Shown here piece by piece: positions 17,792-30,623 of a stretch of 64,000 nucleotides of DNA. Within the stretch, counting starts at the first letter, position 1, and every line of letters starts with the position of its first letter. The notes beneath the pieces are model-generated. The model saw only the letters and a program-made list of their open reading frames with translations, was not told the DNA's origin and did no database searches. The stretch spans positions 450,001-514,000 of the forward strand of contig NZ_KV917381.1 in assembly GCF_002019795.1 (NCBI RefSeq), read 5' to 3'. The position numbers and the translations under genes were made by a program. Origin of the DNA: Bacillus alkalicellulosilyticus. Its GTDB lineage: Bacteria > Bacillota > Bacilli > Bacillales > Bacillaceae_F.

Positions 17792-17901
17792 TTATCCCCA
17801 ATGTTATACACAAGTGAATGATTAGGTTGTAGAGGGTAAGGGAGTTATCCTCAAATGATATCCACAATAATAACAAACTGTGGATATCTGTTTGTGGATA
17901 A
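17792..17901. promoter_or_regulatory. Cluster of six DnaA-box-like sites
   Basis: Six 9-mers matching or close to the DnaA box TTATCCACA lie in 110 bases: TTATCCCCA (17792), TTATACACA (17804), TTATCCTCA (17845), ATATCCACA (17858), TGTGGATAT (17879) and the perfect TGTGGATAA (17893). Two of them form a perfect 10-bp inverted repeat, GATATCCACA/TGTGGATATC, 12 bases apart. The rest of the gap to 18129 is AT-rich with an imperfect GCTCAA-TTGAGC hairpin near 18038. Confidence 0.65.
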
Positions 17902-18129
17902 ATTATGTATAAATTATTTCTGGTGTTAACGGTTACATTAGAAAAAACCTATTTACAAACCGAAAAATAGTTGCTAGAATATTCTTAACTTTAGTAAATC
18001 AATAAAGTATTTTTTTATAAATATAAATTGAACAACCGCTCAAATTGAGCGAGCGTTCGTACGGTGAGGTTGTACATTTTTTTTTAAAGGAAATTATCAG
18101 AATCTTATAACAGGGAGAGGGGAATAAGC

Positions 18130-18279
18130 ATGACAACAACAATCGAAGTGAAAGAGTTAGAGGATATGAGAAAGAAAATTGACTTATTGACTAAGGAGCT
18201 TAAAGAACTTAAGAAAAAGGAGAAGGATGGGTTTGAACCATTAGATACGGACCCTTTCTTAACAGAAGTATACAATTAA
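18130..18279 (+). CDS. 49-residue coiled-coil protein, unknown
   Basis: A short frame with AGAGGGG eight bases before ATG 18130. It encodes a charged helix (VKELEDMRKKIDLLTKELKE and a run of lysines), then an acidic tail GFEPLDTDPFLTEVYN. The helix shows heptad-like Leu/Ile spacing. A strong own terminator follows five bases after the stop. This gene-like layout argues that it is real, but no function can be given. Confidence 0.6.
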   Translation: MTTTIEVKELEDMRKKIDLLTKELKELKKKEKDGFEPLDTDPFLTEVYN

Positions 18280-18283
18280 TGAA

Positions 18284-18320
18284 AAAGAGATGTTTAACAA
18301 CTGAGGTTAAACATCTCTTT
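18284..18320 (+). terminator. Strong terminator after the 49-residue gene
   Basis: Perfect 15-bp stem (AAAGAGATGTTTAAC with its complement), 7-base loop, then TTATT. Confidence 0.85.
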
Positions 18321-18348
18321 TTATTCGATTGAAAAGGAGTGATTTAAG

Positions 18349-19308
18349 ATTATACAGGAGATTATTCAATTTGAAATTCCGACGCCTTTCTTGGTAGGAC
18401 CAGTAAATGTTTATCTAATAAGAGGAGAGTCACTTACATTAGTAGATGCGGGCCCAAAAACAAAAGAGGCCTGGGAAAGTTTTATCCAACAGTTAAATGA
18501 AATTGGTTATGGACCGGAAGACATTGAGCAAATAGTGATTACGCATCACCATCCCGATCACATAGGGATGCTTGATTATTTTAATGGAAAGCCTACCATC
18601 ATCGGTCATGAGAAAAATATTCCTTGGATGTCTAAAAATCAGGAATTTCTTGCAAGAACTGTTGAGTTTTATAGTGAATTTTATCAACAACATGGCATTA
18701 GTCAGCAAAATATTCTGAAGTTACAAAGAGTATTAGCAGGATACTTAGATTTTTCATGTTATCAACAACTAGATAAAATTGTGAAAACTGGGGACTCCAT
18801 TGATGGATTGGACGGGTGGCAAGTTATCGAAGTACCAGGTCATGCGCAAACACATATTATGTTAGTTCACAATGAAAGTTCGACTGTTATTGCAGGAGAC
18901 CATCTTCTTGCTAATGTCTCATCAAATGCGTTAATTGAAGCACCTTACGAAGCGAATGAAGAAAGACCGAAAACATTACTCCAGTATCGAGAAAGCTTAC
19001 ATAAACTTCGTGACATACAGCCAACATTGATTTTATCAGGTCATGGTCCATCTATACATAATGGAATAAATGTAATTCAAAAAAGATTAGAGGAGCAGGA
19101 AAAGCGTGCCCATCACATTTTATCGTTATTGAATGAAGGACGAAAAAACACGGTTGAACTTTGTGAAATTCTATTTCCTTCTATATATAAAAAACAATTG
19201 GACCTTACCATCTCTGAAGTGGTAGGACACTTAGACTTATTAGAAATGTATGAGAAGGTAAACGTCGTCATAGAAAAAAATCAGTTCTTTTATACCGCCA
19301 AAAAATGA
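18349..19308 (+). CDS. Metallo-beta-lactamase-fold hydrolase, probable ATT start
   Basis: About 319 residues. Metal-binding motif THHHPDHIGM, then GHAQTH, AGDHLL and SGHGPSI, all typical of the glyoxalase-II/LACTB2-like branch. A C-terminal winged-helix-like tail follows. In frame, the first usual start is TTG 18391, but it would remove IIQFEIPTPF, which homologues of this type have. AAAGGAG (18333-18339) sits exactly nine bases before an ATT at 18349, and an in-frame stop at 18340 rules out anything earlier. An AUU start is therefore the best reading. Confidence 0.8.
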   Translation: MIQEIIQFEIPTPFLVGPVNVYLIRGESLTLVDAGPKTKEAWESFIQQLNEIGYGPEDIEQIVITHHHPDHIGMLDYFNGKPTIIGHEKNIPWMSKNQEFLARTVEFYSEFYQQHGISQQNILKLQRVLAGYLDFSCYQQLDKIVKTGDSIDGLDGWQVIEVPGHAQTHIMLVHNESSTVIAGDHLLANVSSNALIEAPYEANEERPKTLLQYRESLHKLRDIQPTLILSGHGPSIHNGINVIQKRLEEQEKRAHHILSLLNEGRKNTVELCEILFPSIYKKQLDLTISEVVGHLDLLEMYEKVNVVIEKNQFFYTAKK

Positions 19309-19323
19309 ATGGTTATTCATTCA
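19306..19323. promoter_or_regulatory. FadR-like operator at the end of the hydrolase gene
   Basis: TGAATGGTTATTCATTCA matches 16 of 18 positions of the FadR consensus. It overlaps the stop codon of the upstream gene and ends 12 bases before the -35 of a promoter (TTGCAT 19335-19340, 18-base spacer, TAAAAT 19359-19364) that leads into the YtxH-like gene. Confidence 0.5.
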
Positions 19324-19402
19324 GTTTGGTTTCATTGCATTTCTCTACTTACACTTGGTAAAATAAAACAAAGACAAGCAATCGGTAAGGAGAGGGTTTG
19401 TA

Positions 19403-19780
19403 ATGACTGAGGAAAACAAAAGCAATCAATCGATTACGAAGGGGATTGTAGCAGGTAGCTTAATTGGAGGAGCTCTTTTTATTATTGCCAATAAGAAGCT
19501 TCGTCAAAAAATAATGAAAGAAGCATGCCAGGCGAAAAAGACATCGGTTGAATTTATCTCTTTTGTTAAAGAGAACCGTCAAGAACTTTTGAACCACATT
19601 CGTAACACATCTAATCAGCTCTCCGCTAGTGTCAAAAAAATTAATGAGGATATTAAAGTGATATCTGCCAGTGTGAAAGATCTAAGAGAAACCACTATTG
19701 AATTACGCGATACGACGGTTGATGCATTAGATACGTTTAAAGAAACGAAAAAGGAAATAAATAGTAACGAAAAAGAATGA
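19403..19780 (+). CDS. YtxH-like membrane-anchored helical protein
   Basis: 125 residues: a short N-terminus, one glycine-rich hydrophobic segment (ITKGIVAGSLIGGALFIIANKKLR, about 11-34), then a long coiled helix of repeated SASVKxL / LRDTTxxxLDTF units. The GSLIGG-A-x-L followed by basic residues is typical of YtxH-domain proteins, often general-stress genes. No sigma-B promoter is apparent; the FadR-like box upstream suggests another input. The gap to 20007 holds only tiny, unconvincing frames. Confidence 0.75.
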   Translation: MTEENKSNQSITKGIVAGSLIGGALFIIANKKLRQKIMKEACQAKKTSVEFISFVKENRQELLNHIRNTSNQLSASVKKINEDIKVISASVKDLRETTIELRDTTVDALDTFKETKKEINSNEKE

Positions 19781-20007
19781 ATAAATCCATTTCTTCTGGA
19801 CATCATAATAACCAAGGACGCAGTGAAAGCTGCTCCTGCCCAAGACTCACATGCGATTTTGTTTCTATAACCAAATGAGGTGATAGCGGTGGACAGTTTC
19901 GTCGCAATAGACAATTGTGAATGAAGTGAATCTCTGAAATGAGGTGTCTCCGAAAAACAATAATCGTTACGACCCCAGAAGATAGCTGGAAGTGAGGAAA
20001 GTTGGGT

Positions 20008-20043
20008 AAGAAGGTGACCAAATCAGGTCACCTTCTTTTTTGA
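20008..20043. terminator. Bidirectional terminator
   Basis: A perfect 12-bp stem (AAGAAGGTGACC with its complement) and a 6-base loop, followed by a run of T. It lies between convergent genes. Confidence 0.85.
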
Positions 20044-20056
20044 TAAGTGAGCGAAA

Positions 20057-21163
20057 CTAACCTTGAAAATGAATGGTAATATGAACCACTTCAGAACGGC
20101 TTCCGATACGAATAGGTGGGCCCCAGAAGCCGTAACCTGATGAAACGACTGCATGAAGCTGGCTTTTTTGCTTATACCCCCAATCCAATTCAAAAATCCG
20201 TTTCGTAATTAAATGATTAGGAGCCATTTGCCCTCGGTGCGTATGTCCCGACAAAATAACATCTACTCCGTGCTGTTCAGCTTGCATCAATTCAGATGGT
20301 TGATGGTCCAACATAAACAGTGTCTTTGAAATATCAAGTCCCTCAACTAATTGAGAAATTTCTTTCCTGTTTTTATCTGTTTTATCTTTTCTTCCGATAA
20401 TATACAAATCATCGAGTTCAATAATTTCATCTTGTAAAATTGAAATGTTGATATCTTTCATAATTTGTACAAATGCCGGTATCGCTCGTCCGTAGTATTC
20501 ATGATTGCCTAATACACCATACACGCCTAAAGGCGCCTTAAGCTTTCCCATAATGGAGTCCATCTTCTTTTTCATAAAAGGCTTTGGGTCATCATCAATG
20601 ATATCACCTGGCAATAAAATTAAATCAGGTTGTAACTCGGTTATCTTTGTTACGAGTCGTTGTAAATGAGATTTTCCTGACAACACACCAAAATGCATAT
20701 CTGAAGCGACTGCAATGGTGATACTATCTCGTTCGCTTTTCTTATTTATAATGAATTGATAAGAACGAACGATAGGCTGATAAGCATTATATAAGCCAAT
20801 AGAAAAAATAAAGATAAGCATAAGTAATACGACAACACCAGTCCAAAAAATAACATGATCTAGTGGGATCTCTCCAAAACTAAGAAATAGAACAGCGATA
20901 TTGGCTATCGGTAAAATGAGAAGACCATACTGAACGACTGCAAACCAACATGCTCCTACTATTTTAAAAAACGGAAGATGTAAGATGCGACCGAAAATAT
21001 AAGAGTAAGCTATAATCAGTACAACAGTGATATAAAAGGTGAGTGGAAGTGACGGCCATGCTATAGCTAACCAAGCCCATCCATTCCAGCCTATATAAAA
21101 AACGATAAGATTATATAGGAAGAACATGATTAACACTTGTAAAGCGATATAATAATTTTTCAT
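20057..21163 (-). CDS. Membrane-anchored metallophosphoesterase, YkoQ-like
   Basis: 368 residues. Four N-terminal membrane segments (to about residue 125) precede a calcineurin-type phosphoesterase domain with ASDMHFG, LLPGDIIDD, LGNHEYYG and SGHTHRGQ, i.e. all metal ligands. The layout matches B. subtilis YkoQ, whose substrate is not established. The GAGACC upstream of the ATG is a weak ribosome site. Confidence 0.87.
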   Translation of the reverse strand: MKNYYIALQVLIMFFLYNLIVFYIGWNGWAWLAIAWPSLPLTFYITVVLIIAYSYIFGRILHLPFFKIVGACWFAVVQYGLLILPIANIAVLFLSFGEIPLDHVIFWTGVVVLLMLIFIFSIGLYNAYQPIVRSYQFIINKKSERDSITIAVASDMHFGVLSGKSHLQRLVTKITELQPDLILLPGDIIDDDPKPFMKKKMDSIMGKLKAPLGVYGVLGNHEYYGRAIPAFVQIMKDINISILQDEIIELDDLYIIGRKDKTDKNRKEISQLVEGLDISKTLFMLDHQPSELMQAEQHGVDVILSGHTHRGQMAPNHLITKRIFELDWGYKQKSQLHAVVSSGYGFWGPPIRIGSRSEVVHITIHFQG

Positions 21164-21246
21164 ATAAAGGTCTCCTATTTACATTGTATAAGTATCATAT
21201 AGGGAAAATAAGAAAAAGTCATGCCTGGGATTGGAGAGAAGTAAAC

Positions 21247-21915
21247 GTGAATAAAACAGCGATAATTTTTGGAGCAAGCGGGTTAGTAGGAACCGAACTG
21301 CATCGACTGTTACTTGAACAAGAGCAATATGAAAAAGTGATTGTGTTTGTCAGAAAAACTTTGGGGATTTCTCATCCAAAGCTTAAGGAGATAGTTGGGG
21401 ATTATGAACATATTGATACCTATAAGGAACAGTTTATCGCAGACGATGTTTTTTGTTGTTTAGGTACAACTATAAAAAAGGCGAAAACAAAAGCAGCGAT
21501 GAGAAAAGTAGATGTGGAATATCCATTACAAATTGCGAACATATGTAAGGAGATGGGGGCAACGCAATATATACTTGTCAGTGCATCGAATGCCAAAGAG
21601 AATTCATTCTTCTTTTATACGAGAATTAAAGGTGAAGTAGAAAAGAAGTTGAAGCAAGTTGGATACGATGCTCTTCTTATCGTTAGACCATCTTTACTAT
21701 TAGGAGATAGGCAAGAATTTCGATTTGGAGAGGAATTGGCGACATGGATTTCTGTCAAAATGCCATTTTTATTCCGTGGTCCTTTATCGAAGCATCGCCC
21801 GATTGAAGCTAAAGATGTAGCTAGAGCTATGTTTGTTCTTGCACAACAAAGTCATCACGGGAATTTTACGTATACTTCGGAAGAATTAAGGGTTTTGTCG
21901 AAGAAACAAGTTTAA
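21247..21915 (+). CDS. NAD(P)-binding oxidoreductase, TIP30/HTATIP2-like
   Basis: 222 residues from GTG 21247 (GGAGAG nine bases upstream; the frame upstream of it lacks a site). Rossmann motif GASGLVG at 8-14, then DVFCCLGTTIKKA and YILVSASNAKENS, the pattern of atypical short-chain dehydrogenases in the TIP30 group. The Tyr-Lys pair is replaced by YTRIKGEVE. Substrate unknown. Confidence 0.82.
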   Translation: MNKTAIIFGASGLVGTELHRLLLEQEQYEKVIVFVRKTLGISHPKLKEIVGDYEHIDTYKEQFIADDVFCCLGTTIKKAKTKAAMRKVDVEYPLQIANICKEMGATQYILVSASNAKENSFFFYTRIKGEVEKKLKQVGYDALLIVRPSLLLGDRQEFRFGEELATWISVKMPFLFRGPLSKHRPIEAKDVARAMFVLAQQSHHGNFTYTSEELRVLSKKQV

Positions 21916-21966
21916 ATGTAACGTATGTAGGTAATAGTTTCATATCTCTTTATAAGGAGGAGTTAT

Positions 21967-22737
21967 ATGGGATATGAAACTCGAATGGACAGGCTTACGG
22001 AGTTTTCTTGTGAACAAGGGGTTATTACGATTTACTTAAACACAGTACAAGAGGACCAATGGAGAATCCGTTTGAAAAACGGTCTGAAAAAGCTAGAACA
22101 GTATATTCAACTTAGTGGCAATGAAGAGGAAGTAAAGCATTTCAAAAAAGTGAAGAAAAAAGTAGCTGCTAAAATTAAAGGACATAAAACAAAAATGGAA
22201 CGGGGATTACTCTTGTTTGCCTCTGCTGATGGAAGATTATTAGATATGAAAACAATACCGATTGAGGTAGATACAGAATTTCATTGGGAAGAGAAACCGG
22301 TATTAGACCAGATGAAGCTTATTGATGAAAATTACCCGCGGACTGGCATCATAGTTGTGCAGCAGCATGATGTTCTTGCGTTAGATGTTGACTTGGGAGA
22401 AGTATTAGATGAAATGCATTATTCGTATGAAATTGAAGAAGATGAGTGGAGACGATACGAAGGTGTGGCTGCAACAGAAAGAATGGCATCCGGTACAAAC
22501 CAAACAGACAAAGTAGACGAACGGCGCTTGGTAAATCAGAAAAGATGGATTAAGGGGATTCTACCGATCATAGAGCAACAAGCCAAACTGAAAAAGTGGA
22601 CAAACATATATATTGTAGGTACCGGTGAAATAGCAAGAACCGTTAATCAACATTTAAATAAGAAAGTACAAAAATATATCCCAAAGAATCTATTTCCGAA
22701 AAAGAATCAAGAGATCGTAAAGGAAGTGTTATCTTAA
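21967..22737 (+). CDS. VLRF1/baeRF-like protein (release-factor-1-like fold)
   Basis: 256 residues. An N-terminal region with YETRMDRLTEFSCEQGVITIYLNT and MERGLLLFASADGRLLDMK, then VVQQHDVLALDVDLGEV, follows the pattern of bacterial aeRF1/VLRF1-family proteins related to eukaryotic release factor 1 and Vms1. The likely catalytic loop is VAATERMASGTNQTDKVDER, with the Gln in the usual place. Proposed activity is peptidyl-tRNA hydrolysis on stalled ribosomes; this is family-level inference. Confidence 0.65.
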   Translation: MGYETRMDRLTEFSCEQGVITIYLNTVQEDQWRIRLKNGLKKLEQYIQLSGNEEEVKHFKKVKKKVAAKIKGHKTKMERGLLLFASADGRLLDMKTIPIEVDTEFHWEEKPVLDQMKLIDENYPRTGIIVVQQHDVLALDVDLGEVLDEMHYSYEIEEDEWRRYEGVAATERMASGTNQTDKVDERRLVNQKRWIKGILPIIEQQAKLKKWTNIYIVGTGEIARTVNQHLNKKVQKYIPKNLFPKKNQEIVKEVLS

Positions 22738-22749
22738 ATATAACATTGG

Positions 22750-22794
22750 ACAACGGTGTGTCAGGTTCCTTAAATCTGACACCGTTGTTTTTTT
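22750..22794 (+). terminator. Terminator
   Basis: ACAACGGTGT-GTCAG pairs with CTGAC-ACCGTTGT, followed by seven T, just after the VLRF1-like gene. Confidence 0.85.
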
Positions 22795-22869
22795 CTGGCT
22801 GATATAAATGCGTGACATATGTATCTGATATTAGTAAAATATAAAAAGGATTTTAAAGGGAGTGTTATG

Positions 22870-23256
22870 ATGATTTTTACAATGAAAGAAAATGGTTTTG
22901 AAACTGAAGTGGAATTTGGAAAACTTACGGTTTCAGGTAATGAACAATTTGGGTTTCGTCCATACCAATTACTTGTTTCTTCTATTGCTGTTTGTAGTGG
23001 TGGTGTTTTACGTAAGGTATTAGATAAAAAGCGTATTTCTTTTTCTGATATTAAAGTGACAGCGGATGTAACTAGAAATGAAGCTGGAGCTCAAGAGATT
23101 CAAAGCATTCACATGCACTTTCTGATTACTGGACAAAATCTTGATGAGAAGAAAATTGAGAAATCATTAGAGGTTACTCGTAAGAATTGTTCGATGGTGC
23201 AATCTGTTAAAGACAGTATTAAGATTACAGAGTCCTTTGAAATAGTTGAAGGCTAA
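22870..23256 (+). CDS. OsmC/Ohr-family protein
   Basis: About 128 residues. RPYQLLVSSIAVCSGGVLRKVLDKKRI contains the peroxidatic-type cysteine of the OsmC fold, with a second cysteine in VTRKNCSMVQSV. These proteins reduce organic or lipid hydroperoxides. GGGAG lies seven bases before ATG 22870; ATG 22867 is adjacent. The frame extends further upstream without support. Confidence 0.82.
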   Translation: MIFTMKENGFETEVEFGKLTVSGNEQFGFRPYQLLVSSIAVCSGGVLRKVLDKKRISFSDIKVTADVTRNEAGAQEIQSIHMHFLITGQNLDEKKIEKSLEVTRKNCSMVQSVKDSIKITESFEIVEG

Positions 23257-23287
23257 CTTCTGGGATTAATTTCTTGGTAATAAAGTA

Positions 23288-23316
23288 TTGCATTTTGTGA
23301 ACAAAACAAATATAAT
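23288..23316 (+). promoter_or_regulatory. rRNA operon promoter P1
   Basis: TTGCAT, 17-base spacer, perfect TATAAT. The sequence after it (AAATTTTGTCGCT) recurs after P2, a mark of tandem rRNA promoters in Bacillus. Confidence 0.8.
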
Positions 23317-23436
23317 AAATTTTGTCGCTAAAAACGACTGAAACAAACATATTAAATTTCCTCTTTTATTTTTTAGCTACATCGGCTATAATAAAGTAGT
23401 TGTCGAATTGAGAAAAAAAGTTTTTGAAAAAAGTTC

Positions 23437-23465
23437 TTGCTTTCGACATTGAGATTTGATATAAT
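23437..23465 (+). promoter_or_regulatory. rRNA operon promoter P2
   Basis: TTGCTT, 17-base spacer, TATAAT (23460-23465). A further TATAAT near 23388 lacks a good -35. The leader contains a boxA-like CTCTTTGAAAACTGAAC near 23502 for antitermination. Confidence 0.8.
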
Positions 23466-23619
23466 AAATTTTGTCGCTGTTAACAAACGGTGATGAAAAT
23501 AGCTCTTTGAAAACTGAACAGAACAAAGCCAAGCGAAAGAGATACATGATATCTCGTCAATTGCCAGTAATGGCAAACAAGTTGCGAAAGCAACACTTTT
23601 AAGAGCTTAATCAACTCAC

Positions 23620-28360
<4,741 letters not shown>

Positions 28361-28439
28361 ATAAATAAGACGAAGATTGACTACAATGCATACTATCTAG
28401 TTTTGAGAGATCACGTAAGTGATGTTTCAACTAAATAAG

Positions 28440-28555
<116 letters not shown>

Positions 28556-28579
28556 TTTTTTAGAAATTAATATTTGTAG

Positions 28580-28655
28580 GGGGCCTTAGCTCAGCTGGGA
28601 GAGCGCCTGCCTTGCACGCAGGAGGTCAGCGGTTCGATCCCGCTAGGCTCCACCA
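28580..28655 (+). tRNA. tRNA-Ala (TGC)
   Basis: Full cloverleaf; anticodon TGC at 28613-28615; CCA encoded. First of 20 tRNA genes after 5S rRNA. Confidence 0.98.
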
Positions 28656-28666
28656 TATTTTTATGC

Positions 28667-28759
28667 GGAGGAATACCCAAGTCCGGCTGAAGGGATCGGT
28701 CTTGAAAACCGACAGGCGGGTTAAACCGCGCGGGGGTTCGAATCCCTCTTCCTCCGCCA
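28667..28759 (+). tRNA. tRNA-Ser (TGA)
   Basis: Class II with long variable arm; loop CTTGAAA gives anticodon TGA; CCA encoded. Confidence 0.97.
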
Positions 28760-28849
28760 TATTCATACTTCAGCAACTAAGCATTACAAGAAGAGGAAGA
28801 GACACAAGCTCTTTGAAGAAATAACATCGTCTATTTACTTTCATACCAT

Positions 28850-28926
<77 letters not shown>

Positions 28927-28948
28927 AACATTTTTTTATTTAGCAAGT

Positions 28949-29024
28949 GGTCCCGTGGTGTAGCGGTTAACATGCCTGCCTGTCACGCAGGAGATCGCCG
29001 GTTCGATCCCGGTCGGGACCGCCA
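28949..29024 (+). tRNA. tRNA-Asp (GTC)
   Basis: GGTCCCG acceptor pairs with CGGGACC; anticodon GTC; CCA encoded. Confidence 0.98.
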
Positions 29025-29032
29025 TTTTTTTT

Positions 29033-29108
29033 GGCTCGGTAGCTCAGTCGGTAGAGCAATGGACTGAAAATCCATGTGTCGGCGGTTCGATTCCGTCCCG
29101 AGCCACCA
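29033..29108 (+). tRNA. tRNA-Phe (GAA)
   Basis: GGCTCGG acceptor; loop CTGAAAA, anticodon GAA; CCA encoded. Confidence 0.98.
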
Positions 29109-29116
29109 TTTATTCC

Positions 29117-29200
29117 GGAGGGGTAGCGAAGTGGCTAAACGCGGCGGACTGTAAATCCGCTCCTTAGGGTTCGGCGGTTCGAATCCGTCCCCCTCCACCA
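29117..29200 (+). tRNA. tRNA-Tyr (GTA)
   Basis: Class II, GGAGGGG acceptor; loop CTGTAAA, anticodon GTA; CCA encoded. Confidence 0.98.
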
Positions 29201-29209
29201 TTTAACTAT

Positions 29210-29283
29210 AGGGGCATAGTTTAAAGGTAGAACTACGGTCTCCAAAACCGTCAGTGTGGGTTCAATTCCTACTGCCCCTGCCA
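29210..29283 (+). tRNA. tRNA-Trp (CCA)
   Basis: AGGGGCA acceptor; loop TCTCCAAAA, anticodon CCA; 3' CCA encoded. Close to the B. subtilis sequence. Confidence 0.98.
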
Positions 29284-29295
29284 ACAAACAAATAT

Positions 29296-29372
29296 GGCGG
29301 CTGTGGCGAAGTGGTTAACGCACCGGATTGTGGCTCCGGCATTCGTGGGTTCGATTCCCATCAGTCGCCCCA
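29296..29372 (+). tRNA. tRNA-His (GTG)
   Basis: Extra 5' G opposite discriminator C, as in all tRNA-His; anticodon GTG; CCA encoded. Confidence 0.98.
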
Positions 29373-29387
29373 TAATTATAATTATAT

Positions 29388-29462
29388 TGGGCTATAGCCA
29401 AGCGGTAAGGCAACGGACTTTGACTCCGTCATGCGCTGGTTCGAATCCAGCTAGCCCAGCCA
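29388..29462 (+). tRNA. tRNA-Gln (TTG)
   Basis: TGGGCTA acceptor; loop CTTTGAC, anticodon TTG; CCA encoded. Confidence 0.98.
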
Positions 29463-29466
29463 TTTT

Positions 29467-29541
29467 GCGGAAGTAGTTCAGTGGTAGAACACCACCTTGC
29501 CAAGGTGGGGGTCGCGGGTTCGAATCCCGTCTTCCGCTCCA
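29467..29541 (+). tRNA. tRNA-Gly (GCC)
   Basis: GCGGAAG acceptor; loop TTGCCAA, anticodon GCC; CCA encoded. Confidence 0.98.
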
Positions 29542-29583
29542 GATAGGTCTCAAATTTAATACCTATTAGTCTTTTTGTAATAT

Positions 29584-29672
29584 GCCGGGGTGGTGGAATT
29601 GGCAGACACACAGGACTTAAAATCCTGCGGTAGGTGACTATCGTGCCGGTTCAAGTCCGGCCCTCGGTACCA
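29584..29672 (+). tRNA. tRNA-Leu (TAA)
   Basis: Class II; loop CTTAAAA, anticodon TAA; CCA encoded. Confidence 0.97.
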
Positions 29673-29706
29673 TATTTACTACACGGTATTAACAACTTGC
29701 TAATAT

Positions 29707-29830
29707 GCGACGAGAAAGCATACTTCGAAGCTTTCGCTAGTAGACGCAGGAGCAAATAACTTGGATTTCTTCATCGCAGTTTTGCGACGAGGAAGCTAAC
29801 TGCGAAGCATCAGCTAGAAGACACAGGAGC
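29707..29830 (+). repeat. Two 48-base repeat units in the tRNA cluster
   Basis: Units at 29707-29754 and 29784-29831 share GCGACGAG(A/G)AAGC, ACT(T/G)CGAAGC, GCTAG(T/A)AGAC and CAGGAGCA. A divergent third unit is at 30661-30709 (CGACGCAAGAAACTTCGAAGG) and a partial one near 28775-28812. They fill the 235-base gap between tRNA-Leu and tRNA-Arg. No coding sense seen. Confidence 0.6.
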
Positions 29831-29907
29831 ACCATATGTTGTTAAGCTTCTACGCAAGTATGCTTTGTGTATATATAGGTACCATAGAAAGTCTTATTTT
29901 TTTGTTT

Positions 29908-29984
29908 GCGCCCGTAGCTCAATTGGATAGAGCGTTTGACTACGGATCAAAAGGTTAGGGGTTCGACTCCTCTCGGGCGCGCCA
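29908..29984 (+). tRNA. tRNA-Arg (ACG)
   Basis: GCGCCCG acceptor; loop CTACGGA, anticodon ACG; CCA encoded. Confidence 0.98.
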
Positions 29985-30003
29985 TTTTAATTCAAATTAA
30001 TGT

Positions 30004-30080
30004 CGGGAAGTGGCTCAGCTTGGTAGAGCACCTGGTTTGGGACCAGGGGGTCGCAGGTTCAAATCCTGTCTTCCCGACCA
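30004..30080 (+). tRNA. tRNA-Pro (TGG)
   Basis: CGGGAAG acceptor; loop TTTGGGA, anticodon TGG; CCA encoded. Confidence 0.98.
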
Positions 30081-30092
30081 TTTTATATGTGA

Positions 30093-30169
<77 letters not shown>

Positions 30170-30172
30170 TAT

Positions 30173-30248
30173 TCCACAGTAGCTCAGTTGGTAGAGCAAT
30201 CGGCTGTTAACCGATCGGTCGCAGGTTCGAGTCCTGCCTGTGGAGCCA
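30173..30248 (+). tRNA. tRNA-Asn (GTT)
   Basis: TCCACAG acceptor; loop CTGTTAA, anticodon GTT; CCA encoded. Confidence 0.98.
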
Positions 30249-30254
30249 AAAGAT

Positions 30255-30329
30255 GGCCCGTTGGTCAAGCGGTTAAGACACCGCCCTTTCACGGCGGTAA
30301 CACGGGTTCGAATCCCGTACGGGTCACCA
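30255..30329 (+). tRNA. tRNA-Glu (TTC)
   Basis: GGCCCGT acceptor; loop CTTTCAC, anticodon TTC; CCA encoded. Confidence 0.98.
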
Positions 30330-30421
30330 ATATCACTGAAATTACATTTTCGATATACTTCTTGGAAAATGTGAAGAGGAAGAAACAGGGTTCAACATTG
30401 AACTTGCTTCATCAATACTAC

Positions 30422-30497
30422 GGAGGATTAGCTCAGCTGGGAGAGCACCTGCCTTACAAGCAGGGGGTCGGCGGTTCGATCCCGTCATCCTCCACCA
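30422..30497 (+). tRNA. tRNA-Val (TAC)
   Basis: GGAGGAT acceptor; loop CTTACAA, anticodon TAC; CCA encoded. Confidence 0.98.
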
Positions 30498-30502
30498 TAT
30501 AT

Positions 30503-30575
<73 letters not shown>

Positions 30576-30599
30576 CTCTTGAGTTCCATAATATATCAA

Positions 30600-30623
30600 G
30601 AGCCATTAGCTCAGTTGGTAGAG
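30600..30623 (+). pseudogene. Truncated tRNA-Lys 5' half
   Basis: 24 bases identical to the first 24 of the intact tRNA-Lys at 30733 (acceptor and D arm only). The copy breaks off after TAGAG, and the following 109 bases contain a repeat unit. It looks like a partial duplication. Confidence 0.8.

Noticed and set aside
19781-20007. Several short frames between the YtxH-like gene and the terminator
   Set aside because: All under about 35 codons, interrupted, and without convincing ribosome sites. I could not read a riboswitch or T-box either; the downstream gene is convergent.
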